A DNA stretch of 64,000 bases from Catenibacterium mitsuokai (GCF_025148785.1 NZ_CP102271.1:2039972-2103971), one strand, 5' to 3'. Shown: positions 7,786 to 17,064, numbered from the stretch's first letter. Made by a program: numbers and translations. Notes: generated by a model from the sequence alone, not told the origin.

Positions 7786-9000
7786 ATGTTGATTGAAAAG
7801 AGATTTTTGAAATATGTGAGTTTTGATACACAATCTGATGAATCTTCTACAACATCTCCTTCTACAGAAAAACAATTTGATTTAGCTGATTTCTTGAGTG
7901 AAGAAATGCAGATTCTTGGTGTAGATGAAGTAGAAAGAACAGATCAGGGAATTGTATACGGTAAGATTTATAGTAATACTGATGAGCCTATGAAAGCTAT
8001 TGGATTTATTGCACATATGGATACTTCTCCAGATGCAAGTGGACATGATATTCATCCACGTATTATTCGTTCTTATCCAGGAGGACGTATTATTCTTAAT
8101 GAAGAAAAGAAGATGTATTTAGACCCAGAAACAAATCCTGAATTAAAAGGACTTGTGGGTGATGATTTAATTACAACTGATGGAACTACACTTCTTGGTG
8201 CTGATGATAAAGCAGGTGTGGCTATTATTATGAGCATGGTAGAGTATATCTGCCAGAATAGAGATTTTAAGCATGGAGATATCTGTATTGCCTTTACACC
8301 TGATGAAGAAGTAGGTAGAGGTACTGAAAACTTTGATGTTAAGAGATTTGGTGCTGATTATGCTTATACAGTAGATGGTGGCAGAATCGATGAATTCAGT
8401 TTTGAAAACTTCAATGCCTATAAAGCAGATGTCACTATTACAGGTAAGAGTTATCATCCAGGTGATTCTAAAGGCAAGATGGTCAATGCCCTTACTTTAG
8501 GTCGTCAGTTTGATACAATGCTTGGTGATAATAAACGTCCTGAAGCGACTGAACATAAAGAAGGCTTCTATCATCTTCATCATATGGAAGGTGATGTTTC
8601 TACCACTAAGATGACTTATATACTAAGAGATCATGATATGGACAATATGCATGATATGATTCATACAATGCAGTTAGCTGCTTCTTATTTAAATCAGGTA
8701 AATCATGGACATTATATTGATATTGACTTTACTTTACAGTATAAGAATATGATTGAAGTTATCAATAAGACACCTGATATTGTATATAAGGTAAAACAGG
8801 CAATGATTAATATAGGACTTGATCCTATTGCTTCTCCTATTAGAGGTGGTACTGATGGAGCTAATTTAAGCTTTATGGGACTTCCTTGTCCAAACTTAGG
8901 TACTGGTGGATATAACTATCATGGTCCTTATGAATTCTGTAGTATTAATTCTATGAAAAAGGGTGTTAAGTTGCTTCTTGAATTGATTAAGGAGGCATAG
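7786..9000 (+). CDS. pepT: Peptidase T (tripeptide aminopeptidase, M20B)
   Basis: 404 residues, full length for PepT. Zn ligands and catalytic residues are visible: AHMDTSPD (His77, Asp79), GADDKAG (Asp140/141), TPDEEVGRG (Glu174/175), VDGG, and a C-terminal GGTDG block near 355. It releases the N-terminal residue of tripeptides in the cytosol. GTGAGGT precedes the ATG. The lipid kinase gene follows after three bases, so both are likely one transcript, although their functions are unrelated. Confidence 0.95.
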   Translation: MLIEKRFLKYVSFDTQSDESSTTSPSTEKQFDLADFLSEEMQILGVDEVERTDQGIVYGKIYSNTDEPMKAIGFIAHMDTSPDASGHDIHPRIIRSYPGGRIILNEEKKMYLDPETNPELKGLVGDDLITTDGTTLLGADDKAGVAIIMSMVEYICQNRDFKHGDICIAFTPDEEVGRGTENFDVKRFGADYAYTVDGGRIDEFSFENFNAYKADVTITGKSYHPGDSKGKMVNALTLGRQFDTMLGDNKRPEATEHKEGFYHLHHMEGDVSTTKMTYILRDHDMDNMHDMIHTMQLAASYLNQVNHGHYIDIDFTLQYKNMIEVINKTPDIVYKVKQAMINIGLDPIASPIRGGTDGANLSFMGLPCPNLGTGGYNYHGPYEFCSINSMKKGVKLLLELIKEA

Positions 9001-9003
9001 TAT

Positions 9004-9909
9004 ATGAAGTGTTTGTTTATTATTAATCCTTCTAGTGGTACACATGCATTCCAGAAGTCTATTGACAAGTTTATTGGTCAGTTAATACTTCATACTAACG
9101 TGAATACAATTGATACTTACTTCACAAGAGGCAAGAATGATGGATTAGAACGTGCAGCAAGATTAACTAGAAATGAATATGACTTTATTGTAGCCGTAGG
9201 TGGAGATGGTACAATTAACGAAATCATTACAGGACTTATTAAGAGTGAATCTAAGATTCCTCTTGCAATCTTAGCAGCAGGCACTGTGAATGACTTTGCA
9301 ACTTATCTAAATCTTCCTAATACTCCAGAAGCATTCCGTGATATGATTGCCCGTTTCAAGACAAAGAAGATTGATGCAGGTTATGTAGATAATCATTGTT
9401 TTGCGAATGTATTAAGTGGTGGTATGTTTAGTGATATTGGATTCCTTGTCACTAAAGAGGAAAAGAAAAAGTTTGGTCCTCTTGCCTACTATATTAATGG
9501 ATTGAAGATGTTACCTGAACAGTTAGGCTTATCACTTCATCTTAAAGTAAAAGCAGATGAAATAGAGTTTGAAGAAGATGCCGCATTATTCATGATTACG
9601 AATAGTTCTCATGTTGGAGGATTTTCAGGAGTGACTCCTTATGCTTCTACAAGTGATGGCAAGTTAGATCTTATTATTATTAAAAAAGGCAATGTCGCTG
9701 AACTACTTAATGTCTTCATGGATTATAAGCGTAATCTTCATCCACAGAATCCTATGATTCATTATGTCCAGGCAAAGGATATCACAATCAGTTGTGATGA
9801 GGATATTGTCTATGATATTGATGGTGAAAAGGGACAGACTTTCCCTGTTCATGTTGAATGTTTAAGACATGCTTTTTCACTCATTATTCCAGATCAGGAT
9901 GAAAACTAA
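9004..9909 (+). CDS. YegS/DagK-family lipid kinase
   Basis: 301 residues. Diacylglycerol-kinase catalytic domain with INPSSG near the start and VGGDGTINE (GGDGT at 66-70) for ATP binding. The family phosphorylates diacylglycerol or related lipids and recycles them into phosphatidic acid. AAGGAGG lies in the end of pepT, 8 bases before the ATG. A strong terminator follows. Confidence 0.9.
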   Translation: MKCLFIINPSSGTHAFQKSIDKFIGQLILHTNVNTIDTYFTRGKNDGLERAARLTRNEYDFIVAVGGDGTINEIITGLIKSESKIPLAILAAGTVNDFATYLNLPNTPEAFRDMIARFKTKKIDAGYVDNHCFANVLSGGMFSDIGFLVTKEEKKKFGPLAYYINGLKMLPEQLGLSLHLKVKADEIEFEEDAALFMITNSSHVGGFSGVTPYASTSDGKLDLIIIKKGNVAELLNVFMDYKRNLHPQNPMIHYVQAKDITISCDEDIVYDIDGEKGQTFPVHVECLRHAFSLIIPDQDEN

Positions 9910-9913
9910 ACAC

Positions 9914-9948
9914 AAAGAGGAAAATCGATTTTGATTTTCCTCTTTTTT
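9914..9948 (+). terminator. Rho-independent terminator of pepT-lipid kinase
   Basis: 13-bp stem AAAGAGGAAAATC/GATTTTCCTCTTT followed by T7. Confidence 0.9.
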
Positions 9949-9969
9949 TAGTTCATGATGTTAAGTTGT

Positions 9970-10392
9970 TTATTTTTTTGTAAAGAACTTGATACTTCTA
10001 TAGATATAGTAAGCGAGTGCGGCACCTGCCATATAATAGAAGAAATCAGTGACATCAAAATAGCCTCTTAATGAAAGTAATTTCGCTACTTCGAAAATAA
10101 AGCTAGCACCTAGAATAAATGTGATTAACTGTCCTAATGTACAATCCTTCTTGATCACATAATACAATGCGACTGGCATCACTAAGAATATCTTCACAAT
10201 CACATTCATCTGTAACGCCTGATAGTTAGTATTAGGATTATAATAGAATGGAACTAGATTAGTCGCATTGGCTATTCTAGAGAAATAAGGTGTGCTGCTA
10301 CTTAGAATAGGTCTTTTCTCTATTATAAATGCGATAAATACAAGTAAGTAGAATACGATAATGCATGATTTAAACGATAGGGTCTTTTTCAT
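9970..10392 (-). CDS. VanZ-like membrane protein
   Basis: 140 residues with four membrane segments. The NLVPFYYNP motif between the first and second segments and the ASFIFEVAKLL...DVTDFFYYMAGAALAYY block match the VanZ fold. Some VanZ proteins confer low-level teicoplanin resistance, but most have no assigned role. AGGAGG lies 5 bases before the ATG. Single gene. Confidence 0.8.
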   Translation of the reverse strand: MKKTLSFKSCIIVFYLLVFIAFIIEKRPILSSSTPYFSRIANATNLVPFYYNPNTNYQALQMNVIVKIFLVMPVALYYVIKKDCTLGQLITFILGASFIFEVAKLLSLRGYFDVTDFFYYMAGAALAYYIYRSIKFFTKK

Positions 10393-10471
10393 AATTTCCT
10401 CCTGTTAATATGATCATGAACTATTTGACTATCTTCACTACTTATTACTACAAGATAATTATATACTATCA

Positions 10472-10499
10472 AAAAAAAAAATCTGATAAAATCAGACTT
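10472..10499 (-). terminator. Terminator of the winged-helix regulator gene
   Basis: TCTGAT/ATCAGA stem followed by ten T on the minus strand, overlapping the stop codon. Confidence 0.75.
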
Positions 10500-10803
10500 T
10501 CTGTGCATTTTTTCCCTCTTCCACTAATTTATTCAATAAAGCCACATACTCTTCAAACTGTGTTCTACCTCCATCAGTCAAATGATAAGTTGTCTGTGGT
10601 CTGTTATTTACAAATTCCTTTCTCACTTCCATAAATCCTTCTTGAATAAGCTTTTTAGTATGTGTTGTCATATTCCCGTCTGTACAACCTAGAATCTCTT
10701 TCATCTGTTTATAAGTGAGATCTTCAATACTTAAACTGGCAATCATTTGAATTCTTATGTGCGATTCAAATACCTTTGATGTATTGTTCATAACGTTTTC
10801 CAT
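10492..10803 (-). CDS. Winged-helix transcriptional regulator (ArsR/MarR-like, transcriptional-regulator 27 type)
   Basis: 103 residues. FESHIRIQMIASL, then LTYKQMKEILGCTDGNMTTHTKKLIQEG (helix-turn-helix), then the wing TTYHLTDGGRTQFEEY. This is the short family often encoded next to small membrane proteins in Bacillota. GGGAGG lies 7 bases before the ATG. The upstream neighbour on the same strand (10960-11367) is a small membrane protein, but a terminator separates them. Target unknown. Confidence 0.82.
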   Translation of the reverse strand: MENVMNNTSKVFESHIRIQMIASLSIEDLTYKQMKEILGCTDGNMTTHTKKLIQEGFMEVRKEFVNNRPQTTYHLTDGGRTQFEEYVALLNKLVEEGKNAQKV

Positions 10804-10932
10804 TAGATTTCCTCCCTAGCATCAATAGAATCAGCATTACCAATATGCATTAATTTCTGGTTGTTTAGCATATTTTTCAAAATATATAATTATTATATAA
10901 TTTATATCAATAAATTTAAAGACTATGAACAA

Positions 10933-10963
10933 TAAAAAAATAGAAATCATCAATGATTTCTAC
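10933..10963 (-). terminator. Terminator of the 10960-11367 gene
   Basis: 10-bp stem TAGAAATCAT/ATGATTTCTA, loop CA, T7 on the minus strand. Confidence 0.85.
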
Positions 10964-11367
10964 TTTTTTAGAAGGTTATAGAGATTATAAATCATGATCA
11001 CAGTAGTAATCACAATTAAAGAAATATTATTATATGTGAATTGTGTAATCACATTCGTATATAGATGGTTCTGAATAATCGCAGAATATTGGTCAAATAT
11101 TAAAAATAATCCAATTGCTGCATAGACACCACTGATAATCTTTGTGACATTATTCTTAGTTGCCATCACAAACATTAAAATAAAACATATCGCAATTAAG
11201 ATATTTGTGATAATTGAAAATGATACAGCTGTAGAATAATTCTGATTATGAGTCAGTAATGTAAGTGCCTGCTGGAATTTCTGTACGTATTCTGTTGATG
11301 AAGTTTGAATAATATAAAGCGCTATAGGAGTTGCCCCATAGATAATTGATTTAGTCGTATCTTTCAT
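10960..11367 (-). CDS. Small four-helix membrane protein, unknown function
   Basis: 135 residues, with membrane segments near 5-20, 50-70, 77-95 and 112-132 joined by short polar loops. No motif that I recognise. AAGGGG lies before the ATG at 11367. It is followed by its own terminator and then by a winged-helix regulator gene on the same strand. Confidence 0.7.
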   Translation of the reverse strand: MKDTTKSIIYGATPIALYIIQTSSTEYVQKFQQALTLLTHNQNYSTAVSFSIITNILIAICFILMFVMATKNNVTKIISGVYAAIGLFLIFDQYSAIIQNHLYTNVITQFTYNNISLIVITTVIMIYNLYNLLKK

Positions 11368-11551
11368 AGTCTTTCCCCTTTTATAAGTATTTTAATCTAT
11401 TTTAATGTAAGTTACAAGACTCCTATTAAGTTGTCATAATTCTGCTTTCAAATATACTTTTTTTAAAATAGTAATATATATTTACTCTTTCTTAAAGAAT
11501 TTATATAATAATTATAGAAAGAAAACATAAACGAAAGCGCAGGTGAATCTT

Positions 11552-11857
11552 ATGAATGTTTCTCAAACTCTTTATAGTGGTTTATTAATTAAAGTTCTCC
11601 CTTTATTAATTGGATCACTAATCCTTACATTCCTATTAGTGAAATCAAAGATGACTAAGTTCTTTTATCTACTCATAGGTATAGAAGTCATTGCGATATT
11701 GATACTCCACTATAGCACAATATCAATGTCAATGATGTTATATGAACAGACAAAAATCTTTAGTACACTTTCCAATATGTTCACAATAGTAGGAATATAC
11801 TTACTTATTCCTCTTCTTTCAATCATACTCTATATCATATTAAGAAAAAGAATTTAA
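11552..11857 (+). CDS. Small three-helix membrane protein, unknown function
   Basis: 101 residues, almost entirely three hydrophobic helices (about 9-30, 38-58, 76-97). I take the ATG at 11552, 7 bases after AGGTG; a GTG three codons upstream is part of that site. It ends in a strong terminator, and the group II intron is inserted 3 bases after the terminator. Confidence 0.7.
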   Translation: MNVSQTLYSGLLIKVLPLLIGSLILTFLLVKSKMTKFFYLLIGIEVIAILILHYSTISMSMMLYEQTKIFSTLSNMFTIVGIYLLIPLLSIILYIILRKRI

Positions 11858-11883
11858 GAGCGATTTAGTCAATCGCTCTTTTA
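11856..11883 (+). terminator. Terminator, group II intron target
   Basis: 10-bp stem AAGAGCGATT/AATCGCTCTT with loop TAGTC and TTTT. The intron 5' end follows at 11886. Confidence 0.9.
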
Positions 11884-11885
11884 AG

Positions 11886-13830
11886 GTGTGCCGGGCATGG
11901 CACTGATTCAGTCGGAGATAAACCGACCACAGGTAGTTACCGCCAAGTGTAGTGAACCACAAGCCGATACCATAAAGGTAGGAGTGAAGGAAGTGGTGTA
12001 GCAATTCCTTTGAGCGTACGAACAGAAACTTGATATAAGGCTAAATGGTGGATAAGGTTGCCTTACAAACCGAAGTCCTAAAGGTAAACGTAAAACCAAG
12101 AGAGTAAATCAAGGCGTTGTGAAGGAAACAGGATTAGTGAATTACCCCGGGAGGCCTCACAGGCAACGAAGTCCAATATCTTTAAAATCAGTGATGGTAA
12201 GTTGTGCGACAAAAAGCTCACTGTGAGGAGTCAGCTGAGGTCATAGTAGGTGTCTCACCAACACTAAAGGACCTAATGTTTATATGATGTTACTCATCAT
12301 AAAGCAATGTCTAGATAGTTCGAAATTGGAATCATTTCATAAATGGAAAACGTAATTTCTGTGGAGATGAAGGAAGAGGGAACAGTTCTAGATAAATCTA
12401 CGATATGAAAAGGAGAACACAGACATGAGATTAATTGATGAAATACTTAGTGATTCTAACATCGACAGGGCTATTCTACAGGTCAAGAGAAACAAAGGTG
12501 TATCTGGAATCGACAAGATGACAGTAGATGAACTTGATGAATATTTCTATAAGTATAGAAGAGAGATTAGATACTCTATACTTAATAAGAAGTATAAGCC
12601 CCAATCAGTCAAGAGAGTCTATATCCCAAAGCCTAATGGCAAGAAAAGACCATTAGGTATACCTACAGTAGTGGATAGAGTTATTCAACAGGCTGTTGCA
12701 CAGATATTGATGAAGAAATTAGATTCTTCATTCAGTGAATTCAGTTATGGATTCAGACCAAGAAAAAGTGCACAGATGGCTGTATTAAAGACTCTAGAAT
12801 ACATCAATGAAGGTTATGACTGGGTTATAGACTTAGATATTGAAGCATACTTTGACACTGTAAATCATGATAAATTAATCTCAATACTTAGAGAAAAGCA
12901 CGTGAATGACTCAACAACATTACATCTTATTCGCAAATTCATGCAGGCAGGGATTATGGAAGATGGTTTAGTAAAACCTTCGAGAATCGGTGTGCCTCAG
13001 GGAGGTCCACTCTCACCAATCCTTTCTAACGTTTATTTAGATAAGTTTGACAAGGAACTGGAATATAGAGGACTACGCTTTGTTAGATATGCAGATGACT
13101 GCAATATCTTCGTTAAGAGCGAGATGAGTGCAAATAGAGTAATGAAGTCAGTCACTTCATGGCTAGAGAGAAAACTATTTCTTAAAGTCAGCGCTACTAA
13201 AACCAAAGTGGTCAGACCACCCGAAAGCAAGTTTCTAGGATTCACCTACCTCCAAAGGAATGGTGAATGGAAATGCAAGCCTTCCAATCAGAGCAAGATG
13301 AAAATCTACGATAAATGTAGAAGAGAACTTATAAGAAGGATAGGAATTGCACGCCCTCTTGCAGTTACATTCAAGAGAATCAATCAGATTGTAGTGGGGT
13401 GGATTAACTATTATCGAATAGGCGTGATGAAATACTTCATTGACGTCTTTGGTCAATGGCTTCGCCATAAAATCAGAGTAATCATTTTGAAACAGTGGAA
13501 AAGACCTAAAACGATTTATAAAAACTTATACAAAATGAATAGGCTATTTTCTTGCCAATTTTCTGATGAACAAATCTTTTCGGTGGCAAACTCTAGACGC
13601 GGACTTTATAGCCAGGCCTGTGGTCATGTAATTAATAATATTATTAGTCCCAAATTCTTGGGTAAAAGAATAGGAGATAGACCTGGTCTGATCAATCCCC
13701 TTAATTACTATCTAAGTTAGTCTGAAATTATCATATAAATGTAGCGCCGTATACGAGACCCGTACGTACGGTGCAACGGGAGGCACAGAAATAATAGTTA
13801 ATTAACCTTTTAATATTATTCCTTGTCTAC
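11886..13830 (+). mobile_element. Group II intron, intact copy (class C-like)
   Basis: A 1,945-bp intron. The 5' end is GTGTGCCGGGC. A structured region of about 540 bases (domains I-IV) precedes the maturase gene. Downstream is a domain V-like sequence with AGCGCCGTATACGAG...GTACGTACGGTGC (about 13742-13775), then a hairpin (about 13790-13823) fitting domain VI, ending near GTCTAC. The ends come from comparison with the second copy, where both sides diverge at the same points. Insertion right behind a Rho-independent terminator and an endonuclease-free maturase are class C habits. The exact 3' end could be off by a few bases because CCTATT is also shared by both flanks. Confidence 0.9.
12425..13720 (+). 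CDS. ltrA: Group II intron reverse transcriptase/maturase
   Basis: 431 residues. Reverse transcriptase blocks in order: RPLGIPTVVDRVIQQA, GFRPRKSAQMAV, DLDIEAYFDTVNH, GVPQGGPLSP (around 189-198) and the catalytic YADD at 222-225. The maturase X domain follows (about 280-420; WINYYRIG, RRGLYSQACG). There is no HNH endonuclease domain, so retrohoming would rely on single-stranded or structured targets. AAAGGAG lies 10 bases before the ATG. It is intact and so could act in trans on the broken second copy. Confidence 0.95.
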   Translation: MRLIDEILSDSNIDRAILQVKRNKGVSGIDKMTVDELDEYFYKYRREIRYSILNKKYKPQSVKRVYIPKPNGKKRPLGIPTVVDRVIQQAVAQILMKKLDSSFSEFSYGFRPRKSAQMAVLKTLEYINEGYDWVIDLDIEAYFDTVNHDKLISILREKHVNDSTTLHLIRKFMQAGIMEDGLVKPSRIGVPQGGPLSPILSNVYLDKFDKELEYRGLRFVRYADDCNIFVKSEMSANRVMKSVTSWLERKLFLKVSATKTKVVRPPESKFLGFTYLQRNGEWKCKPSNQSKMKIYDKCRRELIRRIGIARPLAVTFKRINQIVVGWINYYRIGVMKYFIDVFGQWLRHKIRVIILKQWKRPKTIYKNLYKMNRLFSCQFSDEQIFSVANSRRGLYSQACGHVINNIISPKFLGKRIGDRPGLINPLNYYLS

Positions 13831-15107
13831 CCTATTTTGAGATATGTAAGTCCTACACACGTAGTAATTATTTCAGATAGTGGTAATGAAGCCCAGATTC
13901 CTTTCATACCTAGCTGTGAAAGAACGATAGATGCAGGCACGATAAGCACTACACCACGTAATAGAATAAGTGTAGAGGCTATTTTAGCACTCTCTATTGA
14001 AGTAAAGTATGTAGTTAAGACAATGTTTACCCCTGCAAAGAATAAGCCTGTAAACATGATTTTAAAGCCTTCTACAGCTAATTGGTATAACATTGCATTG
14101 TTTGTCTTATTAAAGAGAGAGGTAATCATAGAGGCATTTGTAAATACTGTTAAGTAGATGATTGAAGATAACAACAACGAAATAGTAAGAGTCATTCTTC
14201 TTAACATAATAAGATTCTTTGTATCATGAGAACCATAGGATTCACTAGTAAGAGGCTGCATACCATGTGCAAGACCATTAAATATCGCAATACATACAAG
14301 CCATATATTACATACAACACCATAAGTAGCAACACCTATATTACCTGTAATCTTTAATATAAGTGTATTAAAAAGAAGTACTACTAAACCACTTGAAATC
14401 TCTATCAACATAGAAGGAAATCCCAATTTAATAATTCTTCTTATAATAGAGAACTGAAAACGAAGCTGAACAGGATGGAATGTATTCTTCTTTTTAATGA
14501 AATGTAAAGAGAGAATACTTAATCCAATCAGAGGTGCGAGACAAGTCGCAAAAACAGCACCAAACATTCCCATATGACATAAGAATATAAATACATAATC
14601 AAGTACGACATTCATAAATGAAGCGACAATCATAGCTGTTGTAGCGAGAGCTGGATTGTTATCGTTTCTTACTAATGCATTGAGTGCATTATTGAAGATA
14701 AAGGCAGGTGTAAATATCATAATAGTTCTGAGATAAGTCACTGTATCTTTTAATACGGCATCATTGGCTCCTAGCATTCTTGCAAGAGAAGGACTATATA
14801 ATACTCCTGTAATCATGAAAAGTGCGCCTATTACAAGTCCTAAAAGCACTGTGTGATTAAATACCTGATTGATTTCATCATGCTTGTGATCTATTTTCAA
14901 AATAGATAATCTAATGCCAGATCCTATTCCTAACATGAGTCCTATCCCATAAATAAAATTAAATACAGGTATTGCAAGATTTAATGCAGTGAGTCCTTTA
15001 TCCCCTATTCCCTGGGCAATAAAGAATGTATCTGCAAGTATATAAAACGATATAGCCATTTCTCCCAATATGCTGAAACATATATATTTAATAAATCTTT
15101 GTTTCAT
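13827..15107 (-). CDS. MATE-family efflux transporter
   Basis: About 426 residues and 12 membrane segments, two MatE repeats; a cation-coupled multidrug or metabolite exporter. The ATG at 15107 has GGAGG 5 bases upstream; an ATG four codons earlier overlaps that site, and the longer frame has no support. The stop codon (TAG, 13827-13829) lies inside the last bases shared by both intron copies, so the present C-terminus (KIG) was probably created by the intron. Joining the flanks would extend the frame about 15 codons into the neighbouring terminator region. Its original promoter side is cut off by the IS30-type element. Confidence 0.88.
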   Translation of the reverse strand: MKQRFIKYICFSILGEMAISFYILADTFFIAQGIGDKGLTALNLAIPVFNFIYGIGLMLGIGSGIRLSILKIDHKHDEINQVFNHTVLLGLVIGALFMITGVLYSPSLARMLGANDAVLKDTVTYLRTIMIFTPAFIFNNALNALVRNDNNPALATTAMIVASFMNVVLDYVFIFLCHMGMFGAVFATCLAPLIGLSILSLHFIKKKNTFHPVQLRFQFSIIRRIIKLGFPSMLIEISSGLVVLLFNTLILKITGNIGVATYGVVCNIWLVCIAIFNGLAHGMQPLTSESYGSHDTKNLIMLRRMTLTISLLLSSIIYLTVFTNASMITSLFNKTNNAMLYQLAVEGFKIMFTGLFFAGVNIVLTTYFTSIESAKIASTLILLRGVVLIVPASIVLSQLGMKGIWASLPLSEIITTCVGLTYLKIG

Positions 15108-15123
15108 AGTTTCCTCCATTTCC

Positions 15124-15142
15124 CCGCGCCTTCGTTGCGCGG
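15124..15142 (-). other. GC-rich hairpin in the MATE gene leader
   Basis: CCGCGC and GCGCGG arms around a 7-base loop (minus strand AACGAAG) in very AT-rich surroundings, ending 17 bases before the ATG and close to GGAGG. It may control translation. I found no match to a riboswitch I know. Confidence 0.45.
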
Positions 15143-15168
15143 ACACAAATATATAATCAAACTCAAAG

Positions 15169-15196
15169 CTAAAGTGAAAAGTTAAATTCCACTTTA
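15169..15196 (+). repeat. IS30-type left inverted repeat
   Basis: Begins CTAAAGTGAAAAG; exact reverse complement of 16900-16927. Confidence 0.9.
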
Positions 15197-15471
15197 AAAC
15201 AGAACGAAACAAATGTGGAATTTACTCGTTCAGGATAATGTTTTCATAAGAATATCGGATATTAAGTCTGATATTCTTTTTGTTTTAGAAATGGAAATTA
15301 GTCATACGTATATAAGAAGTGTGACTTTAATCACAGAAATCATTGTATTTTAAGGCACAATAAAGCTATGGAATTTCGTTCATTTTTTTCGGGTGTAAGA
15401 CTAAATTCCACTTTAACTGCATGTGCTATTGTCAGTCTGCATCTCATGTTTCATACATTCTCCGAATGATT
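15197..15471. other. Non-coding left part of the IS30-type element
   Basis: No gene. Holds GGAATTTA-type repeats related to the inverted-repeat inner half, and a hairpin GAATATC...GATATTC followed by TTTTTG on the plus strand (about 15248-15282), which could stop transcription entering the element from the MATE side. Confidence 0.5.
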
Positions 15472-16744
15472 TTAGTTATCTTCTTTTAATAAATATGGTT
15501 TTAAAATTATTTCATCATTTTCTATTTTCTTGATTCCAAATTCTATGAATTTCTTATATAAATCTGGACTTAGGAACTCCATCATCTCCAGCGGTGACTT
15601 TCCTTTTAGGTTCTCCTTTGGCTGGGAATTGATGTGGGATGCCATGAGGTTAGCCTTCTCCTGTGAATCAAAACCGAGATCCTTGAGATCTGCTTCTTTA
15701 GGGCATATGTAACGTATCTCTTTGTGGTTGTTCTCAAGACTTCCTTTCTGGCATGATTGCATAGGATCACAGTAAAAGACATGAGTCCTCATGCTGCCAT
15801 CATTGTCCTTTTCTAGTCCATCTGCATCTGAGAATTCAGTACCTCTATCTGTCTTGATGACCTCCACTTCCTTTACAAAAAGGTTTTTTCCTAATATTGA
15901 TTCAAGAAGGGCTACGCCTTCAACCATAGCCTTTGCAGTCTTCTCTTCATGGTATATAATGAACATGAAAGAGTAAGACAGGAACTTAAAAGTCTGCATG
16001 AAGGACCGCTTTGCCCATTGTAGACGGTATCCATCTCGACAATACTAACGTTGTCATGATCGTCAGTATATGAGATGAAATCCTTATAGGTGCGGCCTAT
16101 CAGGAACTTTCTGTCTTCTCTTTTTTTATATTTGACAGAATCCTTCTTTGATATTCTTCTTGTCTTGACTCTTAAGTCAATATCAAGCAGGCCGAACTGT
16201 CTAAATACGCCAGATTCTATGTAATTGTATAATGTCTTTTCAGAAATATTCAGTTCAGGATGAGAAGTGATGATCGATATGGTGAATGACCCTTCTTAAC
16301 AAGAGGGACAATGACATCAGCTAAAGCCTTAAGTTCGCTGTATGTCATGTTTATTCCTTCTCTTGATTCAATGAGATCAGCCATATATTCCTTATTGGCG
16401 AGATCTGCAGAATATGTGAACTTGTCAAATCTACAGTGCTGGAATTTAGGACACCCGTTGCAGGCACCAGGAGATCTGTCTCTTCGCTTGCATTTAAAAA
16501 CTACCAAATCAGCACAATCCTTACATACATGATGATGCTTGCATCTGTCCTTGTTGGCACATGCAGGATCAAAACTGCAGTAATGTGAATGTTTTCTATG
16601 TGCCTTTATTTCTTTGCCTATAGTTGATTTATCCTTCCCAAGAGTTGCAGCGATAGAAGCCTTGGTAGCACCATTTTCTATCCCTCTCTCAATGATTTGT
16701 CTTTCTGAAAGAGTAAGATGTAAATTCTTATTTGATTTAGCCAT
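15472..16744 (-). pseudogene. IS30-family transposase, two frameshifts
   Basis: The N-terminal part (16744 to about 16270) has the IS30 helix-turn-helix LTLSERQIIERGIENGATKASIA...STIGKEI and a Cys/His-rich stretch. The reading frame breaks after KKGHSPY near 16275, where the next frame continues with IITSHPELNISEKTLYNYI. It breaks again near 15995; the last frame holds the DDE core (KTDRGTEFSDADG, NNHKEIRY) to the stop at 15472. At least the first Asp region and the HTH are now in different frames, so no full transposase can be made without two shifts. AAGGCTGATT precedes the ATG at 16744. Confidence 0.88.
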
Positions 16745-16899
16745 GATAATCAGCCTTTCATGAAATAGAGAAACAGACATCACGGTAATTATATACCTGA
16801 AGGAGAAAATTCAACTATTGAAGGTGTAAAAGTAAATTCAACTGTAAGAGTAAAATCAACTGGAAAGATGTGAAAGACTAAACGCAACTTTGACCCGCC

Positions 16900-16927
16900 T
16901 AAAGTGGAATTTAACTTTTCACTTTAG
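16900..16927 (-). repeat. IS30-type right inverted repeat
   Basis: Exact 28-bp reverse complement of 15169-15196. Between the transposase start and this repeat are three or four spaced ATTCAACT/AATCAACT motifs that may be transposase binding sites. Confidence 0.9.
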
Positions 16928-17064
16928 AAATCAAACTCAAATCCACCAAAACTCTAGTGTGCCTCTCGATATAATAGTATAATCAAAGAGAGGTGGTATA
17001 CTACAGAGCACGTGAGGGAGAGTAGGCAATTCTACTCAAATAGAATATCCTGAATTGTTATAAG

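Larger units (their letters stand above)
15169..16927 (-). mobile_element. Decayed IS30-family insertion sequence
   Basis: Exact 28-bp inverted repeats bound a frameshifted IS30-type transposase gene. Flanking sequence AATCAAACTCAAA occurs on both sides (left ending at 15167, right beginning near 16929), consistent with a 13-bp target duplication, longer than usual for IS30. About 275 bases separate the left repeat from the transposase stop; this part holds a further copy of the inner repeat sequence TAAATTCCACTTTA (15403-15416) and a plus-strand hairpin (about 15248-15276). Confidence 0.85.

Noticed and set aside
12425-13720. Retron or diversity-generating retroelement reverse transcriptase
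   Set aside because: Domain V-like RNA downstream, a maturase X domain and a second identical-length copy identify a group II intron; no template/variable repeats or msr-msd layout.
15124-15142. Guanidine-type riboswitch before the MATE gene
   Set aside because: Only one hairpin is present; mini-ykkC needs two ACGR-looped stems, and the guanidine-III pseudoknot sequence is absent.
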